In this document: piece by piece, positions 1-5,293 of the stretch
How positions within the stretch are numbered: position 1 is the stretch's first letter
How the letters are laid out: each line of letters begins with the position of its first letter
Origin: Pseudanabaena sp. CAN_BIN31
GTDB taxonomy: Bacteria > Cyanobacteriota > Cyanobacteriia > Pseudanabaenales > Pseudanabaenaceae
Direction of reading: 5' to 3'
DNA: 7,068 bases
NCBI GenBank assembly: GCA_026785865.1
Contig: JAJAZG010000443.1
Span: 1-7,068 of the forward strand
The notes under the pieces: generated by a model
Databases searched by the model: none
What the model was told of the DNA's origin: nothing
What the model saw: only the letters and a program-made list of their open reading frames with translations
Program-made: the position numbers and the translations under genes

Positions 1-1303
1 GTGCAGGGGCGATCGCCTCGACAATATCCGCTTCAAAGTTGGGATGGAATGTTTTCCAGCGCTCAACCGATAAATCTTTGAGCAAGATCCCTTCACTCGT
101 GCAGGTTTTAACCAACTTCCCAACTAGTTGATAGGCTTCACGGAAAGGAACTCCCTTCGTTGCGAGATAATCTGCGACATCAGTGGCATTAGAGAAGTCC
201 TCAGCAACTGCTTCAGCGAGACGTTTGGGCTGAAATTCAATCCCTTCATCAACGAGAATCGTCATCGCTTCCAAACAAGCACGAACGGTGACGACAGCAT
301 CAAAAATTCCTTCTTTATCCTCTTGCATATCTTTGTTATAAGCCAGAGGCAAGCCCTTAATGATGGTCAGCAAACCTTGCAAATGCCCAAATACTCGCCC
401 AGTTTTACCGCGTACCAATTCGGGAACGTCAGGGTTTTTCTTTTGGGGCATGATGCTAGAGCCAGTGCTAACGCGATCGCTGAGCTTCACAAAGCTAAAT
501 TCTTGCGATGACCATAAGATCACTTCTTCGGATAGGCGACTCAAATGCACCATGATCAAACTTGCCGCGCAAAGAAACTCTACGGCAAAATCGCGATCGG
601 ATACACCATCAAGGCTATTGCGTCCCACTGAGCCAAAGTCTAAAAGTTCGGCAGTGTAATGGCGATCAATCGGATGGGGCGTACCTGCTAAAGCACCAGA
701 ACCAAGAGGGCAAACATTCACCCTTTGATAAATTTCATCAAGTCTTGTCCAGTCGCGCTGCGCCATCTCAAAATAAGCCAAGAGGTGATGCGCGAGGCTA
801 ATCGGCTGGGCGCGTTGTAAATGTGTATAACCAGGAATAAAAGTCTCAATATTCTGTTCAGCCTTAGTAACGAGAGTTTGCTGCCAAGTCCGCAAATCAG
901 TCTGGATTTTGCGAATCTGGTCACGCAAATACAAACGTACATCGGTAGCGACTTGGTCATTACGCGATCGCGCTGTGTGTACTTTCTTCCCAACATCACC
1001 GATCAAGTCAGTCAGGCGACGCTCTACCGCAAAATGCACATCCTCTGCATCAACACCAGGATTAAAATTACCTTCACGAAATTCTTGACGGATCTGCTCT
1101 AAACCATTGACAAGCATTTCCCCTTCTGCGGCGCTAATAATCCCCACTTTCGCCAACATTCGCGAGTGCGCCTGCGATCCCGTGATGTCATACTCAATTA
1201 AATTAATGTCAAAACTAATGCTGGCATTAAATTTTGCGATCGCGGGATGCAGCGCTGTCTCGAAACGCTGACTCCAAGGTTGGGGGGCTGTTGGCTGGCT
1301 CAT
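1..1303 (-). CDS. argH: Argininosuccinate lyase, 3' end beyond the left edge
   Basis: Cytoplasmic enzyme that cleaves argininosuccinate to arginine and fumarate, the last step of arginine biosynthesis; it works as a homotetramer of the fumarase/aspartase superfamily. I translated 434 codons from ATG 1303 with no stop or frameshift. The family normally has about 460 residues, so only the extreme C-terminus is missing. Visible signatures in order: HTARSRNDQVATD at residues 109-121; GYTHLQRAQP at 158-167 with the catalytic-type His161; and the superfamily loop GSSIMPQKKNP at 281-291, which carries the catalytic serine (282/283). The region ELVRGKTGR to KDMQEDKEG is typical of cyanobacterial ArgH. 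The start is chosen because an in-frame TAG lies 9 bases upstream (1313-1315) and the N-terminus matches family length. No clear Shine-Dalgarno is seen. A weak TAATAT box sits at 1320-1315, but its -35 partner is poor, so I do not call a promoter. The gene contains four HIP1 octamers and is visibly richer in G+C than the operon upstream. Confidence 0.97.
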   Translation of the reverse strand, partial: MSQPTAPQPWSQRFETALHPAIAKFNASISFDINLIEYDITGSQAHSRMLAKVGIISAAEGEMLVNGLEQIRQEFREGNFNPGVDAEDVHFAVERRLTDLIGDVGKKVHTARSRNDQVATDVRLYLRDQIRKIQTDLRTWQQTLVTKAEQNIETFIPGYTHLQRAQPISLAHHLLAYFEMAQRDWTRLDEIYQRVNVCPLGSGALAGTPHPIDRHYTAELLDFGSVGRNSLDGVSDRDFAVEFLCAASLIMVHLSRLSEEVILWSSQEFSFVKLSDRVSTGSSIMPQKKNPDVPELVRGKTGRVFGHLQGLLTIIKGLPLAYNKDMQEDKEGIFDAVVTVRACLEAMTILVDEGIEFQPKRLAEAVAEDFSNATDVADYLATKGVPFREAYQLVGKLVKTCTSEGILLKDLSVERWKTFHPNFEADIVEAIAPA

Positions 1304-1382
1304 ACAAAAAAACTATATTACTTGAGAGTTTAGTTTACTTTTTGACAGGAGGTTTTGCGCTTTTTTGTCATGGATTCATCAT

Positions 1383-2735
1383 TTAGTACAAATCTTTTGT
1401 GGTGACTGCCAGCTTATACTTCACTCCTGAAGATTCAAATAAAGCAAAATGTTTTTCTCCACAAGCAATTTTCATGCTTTCTACTTCTCTCAACAACTGT
1501 TTGTCAAGTGAGCTTTTTGTCTCTGCTACAAAATAAATGCGATCGCAATACTCAAAAATCACTGCCCAGTCAGGTGTGTAATTTCCAATCGGCGTAGGGA
1601 CTTTAAAAGATTTTGGTAATTTGAAAAAGAATTTAATATTTTCATCCGCTTCACAATCTCTCGCAAAGTCTCTCTCGATACTACTACCACCATCAATAGG
1701 AATGTAATTGAAAACGGTTTTGTCGGGTTTAGTTACTTCAAAAAGATTCGTTAGATAAGTTTCAATTTCCTGTGATTTAAACAATGTCATTTCGTAACGT
1801 TGTCCGTTAATTTTTTCATAACGGATACCTTCAACTAAAAGAGCGTTTAAGTTACTGCGGATTGCATTGACAACATTATCTAGAAACATTTGCGGATTTA
1901 TTTCTAGCTCGTGACAGCGATCGCATTTTTCTAAAATCTCAAAAATCGTGCTGCGTGTAACATCTACCTTACTCTGAATATATCCATAGACATCAGGGAT
2001 TTGATAGCGAATCTCATCAGCATATTTGATGCTTGTATTTTGTAAAACACTTTCTATACCTGTATCTGTTACATCTAGACGTACTGTTTTGCTTTCTAAT
2101 AGAGGTCTTTTGGTTAGAGGAAATTGATTGAAATTCTTGAGATCGTCAACAGTTTTTTCAATTAACTCCTCTGTGTTGTAGTTGACTGAGTAACGGGTTT
2201 TATGGCTGATTTTCTCCCATATTTCGTATAATAAAGGGAAGTTTTCTAAAGTTAATTCTTTGGTTAATTTAATTTGCTGCTTATCTCTAGCATTTTTTAT
2301 GCGCCCTTCAAATTTAACGCTAGTTTGCTCTTCAATCTCATTTTGTAGAGAGATCGAGAAATCTTCATAAGTTTCGTTGGCAATCACGGTTAAAACGTTG
2401 ATTTGTTTGTCTTGGACTCTTTGCCCTTCGCTGTTTACAGCTAGACGTAATCCGCGCCCAATTTCTTGACGTTTTTTAAGTTCAGATTTGCTTTCATTCA
2501 ATGTGCAGATTTGAAAAACGTTAGGATTATCCCAGCCTTCACGCAAGGCACTATGAGAAAAGATAAATTGCAAAGGTTCTTCTAAGCTTAATAACTTTTC
2601 TTTTTCTTTCATGATCAAGCTGTAAGTATCATCATCTTTTTTCGTGTTTGTCTCTTTACTGTCGATCCATATTTCTGTCTTATCCTTGCCTTTTCCCACT
2701 TTATCGCTAGAAAAATAGCCATTAGAGTTTACCAA
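1383..2735 (-). CDS. Res C-terminal fragment: helicase domain 2 and PD-(D/E)xK nuclease
   Basis: Open frame of 450 codons from a TTG at 2735, which lies inside the insertion, so its first residues (MVNS) come from the mobile element and native sequence begins at NGYFSSD. Helicase motif V is SHSALREGWDNPN at residues 60-72 and motif VI is KRQEIGRGLRL at 88-98. Near the C-terminus, TPDWAV (Asp389) followed by FVAETK (Glu405, Lys407) is the PD-(D/E)xK endonuclease core typical of type III Res. No Shine-Dalgarno sequence stands before the TTG, and the nearby ATG in the element is out of frame and soon meets a stop. Translation of this piece is therefore uncertain; it is best read as the 3' half of the broken res gene. 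Two HIP1 octamers lie in it, at 1539-1546 and 1917-1924. All key residues look intact. Confidence 0.75.
   Translation of the reverse strand: MVNSNGYFSSDKVGKGKDKTEIWIDSKETNTKKDDDTYSLIMKEKEKLLSLEEPLQFIFSHSALREGWDNPNVFQICTLNESKSELKKRQEIGRGLRLAVNSEGQRVQDKQINVLTVIANETYEDFSISLQNEIEEQTSVKFEGRIKNARDKQQIKLTKELTLENFPLLYEIWEKISHKTRYSVNYNTEELIEKTVDDLKNFNQFPLTKRPLLESKTVRLDVTDTGIESVLQNTSIKYADEIRYQIPDVYGYIQSKVDVTRSTIFEILEKCDRCHELEINPQMFLDNVVNAIRSNLNALLVEGIRYEKINGQRYEMTLFKSQEIETYLTNLFEVTKPDKTVFNYIPIDGGSSIERDFARDCEADENIKFFFKLPKSFKVPTPIGNYTPDWAVIFEYCDRIYFVAETKSSLDKQLLREVESMKIACGEKHFALFESSGVKYKLAVTTKDLY
2722..2724. repeat. Target-site duplication TTA, left copy
   Basis: TTA directly left of the element, matching the copy at 2838-2840. 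A single TTA here (TAA on the coding strand) gives the uninterrupted reading GTA CAT AAT GGC, Val-His-Asn-Gly, as expected for Res. Confidence 0.85.
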
Positions 2736-2837
2736 AAAGTAAATGATCCCATTACTTAAGAAAATCGCTGCTATAGGAGTGGGCGATCCCAGTGATTTCT
2801 AAGGTAAATAAAGGATCGATTATTTTCTGACTGTCTC
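2725..2837. mobile_element. 113-bp non-autonomous palindromic element (MITE-like), possibly IS5/IS1031-related
   Basis: Its ends are defined by flanking TTA direct repeats and by restoration of the res frame when it is removed with one repeat. The termini are inverted GAG...CTC. The outer 25 bases of the two ends match at about 16 positions, including the shared blocks AAA, TAA and GATCC. Pairing continues inward as an imperfect hairpin almost to the centre: GATCC 2745-2749 with GGATC 2813-2817, TTAC 2752-2755 with GTAA 2804-2807, AAATC with GATTT, CTG with CAG. The unpaired centre (around GGAGTGGGCG) is about ten bases long. It encodes no protein. Known family features: GAG ends and a 3-bp TNA duplication fit the IS1031 group of IS5, so a transposase of that kind acting in trans is a reasonable guess but not proven. 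It brings a TAG stop into res and supplies a TTG that opens the downstream fragment. Confidence 0.85.
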
Positions 2838-4222
2838 TTATGTACTTTTTCAACTTCAAACGGAATTAGATCGGCATTAGCTTTTTTAGTTGCTTGTTTA
2901 ATAAAAGCCTCTTCAAACCAAAGGGCAAATTTTCCCTTTTCGGGATTACCATTTAGATCGTAGCTGCGATAATTAGCAACTTTATCGATAAAAAACAGAG
3001 ATAAAACCTTGATGCCTTGAGGTTTAAGTTTTTTGAGTTTTTCAAAATGAGCTTGTACGGTGCGCTCTATTTGAAACTTCATCACTTCATCGGTTAAGCC
3101 GCCTTGAGTTTCGCCTTCTCTAATAATTAAGCCATTCGCAAACTCAATTTCGCGATCGCTAACTCGTATTTCGTTAAGAATAAATCCATCTTTATAAATA
3201 TCTCTACGATTAGACTTCTCAAATAAATCCTCGCCTAGAGCAAGCGTAATATCTTTTTGAGTTACACCGCCTTTGTCATTGACATAAATTGCAACTTTAA
3301 CTTTGAGATTTTTCTTGCCTGATTCAATTTTTTTAACTTGAATAAAAGCCGCATTATAGTTGCTGTCGCTGGTAATGCCATCAACTTCAATTTGCTTGAC
3401 TAAGCCTAAATCGTAGGCTTGGACTGGATTGAGAGAATAGAGCAAATTGTAAAAATTGCGATGGGTTGCCGAATAGCGGAGGGTGCAAAGCGGATTGAGA
3501 TTTTGAATCGCCGATCGCCTTACATCGGTTTCCATATTTTGAGGTTCATCGATAATAGCGATCTCATTAGTTGCTTGAATGTATTCGATAGGCTTTACGC
3601 CTGTTTCTCTGACGGTGTTAATAATGTTGCTGTCTTTGCTAAAACTATCAATATTGATTACTAAAACCTGAATAGCGTTAGATGTCGCAAAGTTTTTTAA
3701 GCTAGTTAGATTTTTGCTGTCATACATCACATAATTGATCGGTGGACATTCATACAAATCTTGAAAATGCTCATGAGTAATCTGTAAGTTTTTGACGGTT
3801 CCTTCGCGTATGGCAACGCTTGGAACAACGATTACAAATTTTTTAAATCCGTAAACTTTGTTTAATTCGTAAATAGTTCGCAAAAATGTATAAGTTTTAC
3901 CCGTGCCTGTTTCCATCTCAATCGTGAAGTTTAATCGCGTATATTCTGTCTTTTTATCTTCAGAAGAATAAGAGGCAACTAAATTTTCTGAGATTTCAAG
4001 ATTATTTCTTTGTTGGATGATTTGTAAATTCTGGAGAATCTGCTCTTCGCTAATTACTAAATTATTGCCAATTCCTTTTTCTGAAAAAGCAATACTCGCC
4101 CCTTCCATTGCAAAGGAAATTTTAAAATCTCCTTTAGCTAGTGGCTGTCCTTCAAATAGATCGATTACGGATTTTACAGCTTGTAACTGATAGTCTTGAG
4201 TTGCAGAAAATTGTAGTTTCAT
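2771..4222 (-). CDS. Res N-terminal fragment: DEAD/DEAH-type helicase domain 1 with a MITE-encoded tail
   Basis: Open frame of 483 codons starting at ATG 4222, 10 bases after the rhuM stop; only a weak AAGAA-like ribosome site precedes it. Visible motifs: Q-motif-like TQDYQLQAV near residues 8-16; Walker A METGTGKT at 103-110; motif Ia VVPSVAIREG at 132-141; Walker B DEPQNME at 225-231; motif III SATHR at 251-255. The native sequence ends at His461. The last 22 residues, from KRQSENN to DRPLL, are encoded by the insertion and end at its TAG (2773-2771). If made, the product would have the ATP-binding RecA-like domain but lack the arginine-finger motif VI and the nuclease, so it should not act as a restriction enzyme. 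It may still contact Mod or DNA. The motifs look undamaged, which points to recent inactivation. Confidence 0.85.
   Translation of the reverse strand: MKLQFSATQDYQLQAVKSVIDLFEGQPLAKGDFKISFAMEGASIAFSEKGIGNNLVISEEQILQNLQIIQQRNNLEISENLVASYSSEDKKTEYTRLNFTIEMETGTGKTYTFLRTIYELNKVYGFKKFVIVVPSVAIREGTVKNLQITHEHFQDLYECPPINYVMYDSKNLTSLKNFATSNAIQVLVINIDSFSKDSNIINTVRETGVKPIEYIQATNEIAIIDEPQNMETDVRRSAIQNLNPLCTLRYSATHRNFYNLLYSLNPVQAYDLGLVKQIEVDGITSDSNYNAAFIQVKKIESGKKNLKVKVAIYVNDKGGVTQKDITLALGEDLFEKSNRRDIYKDGFILNEIRVSDREIEFANGLIIREGETQGGLTDEVMKFQIERTVQAHFEKLKKLKPQGIKVLSLFFIDKVANYRSYDLNGNPEKGKFALWFEEAFIKQATKKANADLIPFEVEKVHKRQSENNRSFIYLRNHWDRPLL
2838..2840. repeat. Target-site duplication TTA, right copy
   Basis: Second copy of the TTA duplication, directly right of the element. 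Three bases are too few to be convincing alone; the support is the exact frame and motif restoration when one copy and the element are removed. Confidence 0.85.
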
Positions 4223-4232
4223 TGGTTCTTGC

Positions 4233-4460
4233 TTACTCGTTCGGTTTGTCTTTGTTTTTAGCGCTCTTGAGAGATTTTTTTAATACCTTGTCAAAATCTG
4301 ATTCATAACTTACATCTTGCACGGTTCGATACTTTTCGTATTCGGACTGGGCTAGATTTTTGGCAACTTCGGCTGAGACTGAACCCGCATTAGTTAGAAC
4401 TTCGTAATCATTGAACCGCAAAAAAGCATCTAGCTTATCGATCCAGTCTTGCATTTTCAT
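4233..4460 (-). CDS. RhuM-family protein, C-terminal fragment
   Basis: A 75-codon stretch beginning at ATG 4460, in the same frame as the upstream piece and 18 bases after its stop. The sequence MKMQDWIDKLDAFLRFND, then AKNLAQSEYEKYRTVQD and YESDFDK, is the conserved tail of RhuM proteins and is not an independent small gene. The methionine is an internal family residue. No Shine-Dalgarno precedes it, though reinitiation just after the TAA is conceivable. The lysine-rich end (KKSLKSAKNKDKPNE) stops 10 bases before the res start. Confidence 0.75.
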   Translation of the reverse strand: MKMQDWIDKLDAFLRFNDYEVLTNAGSVSAEVAKNLAQSEYEKYRTVQDVSYESDFDKVLKKSLKSAKNKDKPNE

Positions 4461-4478
4461 AGGAATTTGGCGAGCAGC

Positions 4479-5282
4479 TTAGTTTTCTGCATAATCTAGG
4501 TACATTACGACAATGCGCTCTAGCTGTTTGATTTCTTTCTCGATGAGATAATTTTTGGCAACCGTCACATCAGATTTGAGGATTTTTCCATCAGGTGCAT
4601 TTTTCCATGTTTGCAATCCCATCATTGGCTGTTCTGCGCTTGCCCGACTAGTGATTATCTCTGCCGCAGTTTTTCCTGTAATTGCCCACTCCAATTTATT
4701 TTGCACTGTCTTGAAAAAAGTCTGAGTTGTTGGAGATTTTTTGTCATAGTCAATGCTGCATTGTTCGTAAATATCAGTGATTTTTTGATAAAAGCGTCTT
4801 TCACTCGCCCGAATCTCTCGAATACGCTCTAATAGCTCATCATAGTAATCCTTGCCAAAATGCTTACCTTGCTTTAGCCTTTCGTCATCCATCACAAAAC
4901 CCTTGATGATGTACTCTTTCAAGGTATTAGTTGCCCAAATCCGAAACTGGGTTGCTTGATAGCTATTGACCCGATAGCCCACTGCGATAACTACGTCAAG
5001 GTTATAAAAATCGATCTCTCTTGACACGTCACGATTGCCCTCTCGTTGAACTACTCGAATTTTTCGAGTAGTTGAATCCTGCTCTAGTTCACCACTTTGG
5101 TATATTTCTTTCAAGTGGTAGGTTATTGTATTACTCTCAATCCCAAAAAGTTCAGCCATTTTCTTTTGGCTAAGCCAAAAAGTTTCGTCTTCATAAATCA
5201 CTTCAATTTTTACAGCACCATTTTGAGAGGTATACAGTAAAATATCGTTGAATTGTGGATTTTCGTTTGTGTTGTTACTCAT
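4479..5282 (-). CDS. RhuM-family protein, N-terminal 267 residues
   Basis: Main surviving piece of the RhuM gene, from ATG 5282 to the premature TAA. Residues 34-60 (TFWLSQKKMAELFG followed by ITYHLKEIY) look like a helix-turn-helix, in the style of phage-antirepressor/Bro-N-like N-termini. Residues 91-133 (DFYNLDVVIAVGYRVNS, then FRIWATNTLKEYIIKGFVMDD) are the most recognisable RhuM signature. After that comes a charged, probably helical stretch (about 148-175). No signal peptide or membrane segment is seen, so it should be cytoplasmic. The product lacks only the last fifth of the family sequence, so it could fold and keep its putative DNA-binding part. It starts 9 bases after the mod stop, with an AGGT ribosome site at the stop itself. 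It contains no HIP1 octamer. Confidence 0.8.
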   Translation of the reverse strand: MSNNTNENPQFNDILLYTSQNGAVKIEVIYEDETFWLSQKKMAELFGIESNTITYHLKEIYQSGELEQDSTTRKIRVVQREGNRDVSREIDFYNLDVVIAVGYRVNSYQATQFRIWATNTLKEYIIKGFVMDDERLKQGKHFGKDYYDELLERIREIRASERRFYQKITDIYEQCSIDYDKKSPTTQTFFKTVQNKLEWAITGKTAAEIITSRASAEQPMMGLQTWKNAPDGKILKSDVTVAKNYLIEKEIKQLERIVVMYLDYAEN

Positions 5283-5289
5283 GATACTT

Positions 5290-5293
5290 ACCT
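5290..5293 (-). promoter_or_regulatory. Ribosome binding site of rhuM overlapping the mod stop codon
   Basis: AGGT on the minus strand, formed partly by the TAG stop of mod, with 8 bases between AGG and the rhuM ATG at 5282. It supports that start and suggests translational coupling from mod to rhuM. Confidence 0.55.

Larger units (their letters stand above)
1383..4222 (-). pseudogene. res: Type III restriction enzyme Res subunit, disrupted by a MITE-like insertion
   Basis: Res is the helicase/endonuclease subunit of type III restriction systems. It binds Mod, uses ATP to communicate along DNA between target sites, and cuts beside a site. The gene is in two open pieces. The upstream piece carries helicase motifs I to III and the downstream piece carries motifs V and VI plus the nuclease. 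Between them lies a 113-bp insertion flanked by TTA repeats. Deleting the insertion and one repeat (116 bp) leaves 2724 bp, exactly 907 codons plus stop, in one frame. It joins Val-His (codons 460-461) to Asn-Gly-Tyr-Phe, giving the expected family sequence EKVHNGYFS. The rebuilt length suits Res (roughly 900-1000 residues). Because 116 is not a multiple of 3 and the insertion brings in a TAG, full-length Res cannot be made. The PD-(D/E)xK residues in rebuilt numbering are Asp846, Glu862 and Lys864. Loss of restriction activity is inferred, not shown. Confidence 0.93.
4233..5282 (-). pseudogene. rhuM: RhuM-family protein gene with an in-frame nonsense codon
   Basis: RhuM-family proteins (named from Salmonella pathogenicity island 3) are widespread and often sit inside restriction-modification operons; their biochemical role is not established. 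The full frame has 349 codons plus one internal stop, close to the usual length of about 340. The only defect is a TAA at 4481-4479 (codon 268). The reading runs YLDYAEN-stop-AARQIP-MKMQDWIDKLDAF without any frame change, and the family usually has a continuous YLDYAE..A.RQ.PM.MQDWI..LDAFL stretch here. A CAA (Gln) to TAA change is the simplest explanation. The gene sits between mod and res with gaps of 9 and 10 bp, so it was co-transcribed. A base-calling error at this single position would give the same picture and cannot be excluded. Confidence 0.85.

Noticed and set aside
718..999. Minus-strand open frame of 93 codons inside argH, and several plus-strand frames of 60-127 codons across the window.
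   Set aside because: They lie opposite or out of frame with argH, res, rhuM and mod, show no recognisable domains, and the true frames carry strong family motifs.
1326..1344. GAGTTTA followed by TTTACTTTTTG in the argH-res gap resembles, partly inverted, the left end of the 113-bp element.
   Set aside because: The shared blocks are short (7 and 11 bases), AT-rich and in mixed orientation, with no matching second end nearby. Chance similarity is adequate.
1338..1372. TTGACA followed by a T-rich stretch as a plus-strand promoter or weak hairpin terminator in the gap.
   Set aside because: The TTGACA has no suitable -10 box at the right spacing and would drive antisense transcription into res. 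The TGACA/TGTCA stem is only 5 bp with a long loop.
2771..2802. Overlap of the two open res frames as a programmed ribosomal frameshift joining the halves.
   Set aside because: No convincing slippery heptamer was seen, and the joined product would contain element-encoded residues between helicase motifs. The insertion explanation is simpler and accounts for all bases.
2831..2841. CTGTCTCTTAT resembles the end of the Tn5 mosaic end used in sequencing adapters, raising the idea of a chimeric read junction.
   Set aside because: The match stops after 11 bases, and the position is explained by the right end of the palindromic element plus the TTA duplication. Removing the element restores res exactly, which an adapter chimera would not do.
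4233..4460. A separate 75-residue gene, for example a small antitoxin, between RhuM and Res.
   Set aside because: Its whole sequence is the conserved RhuM tail, in frame with the upstream piece and separated only by one stop and six codons of continuing homology.
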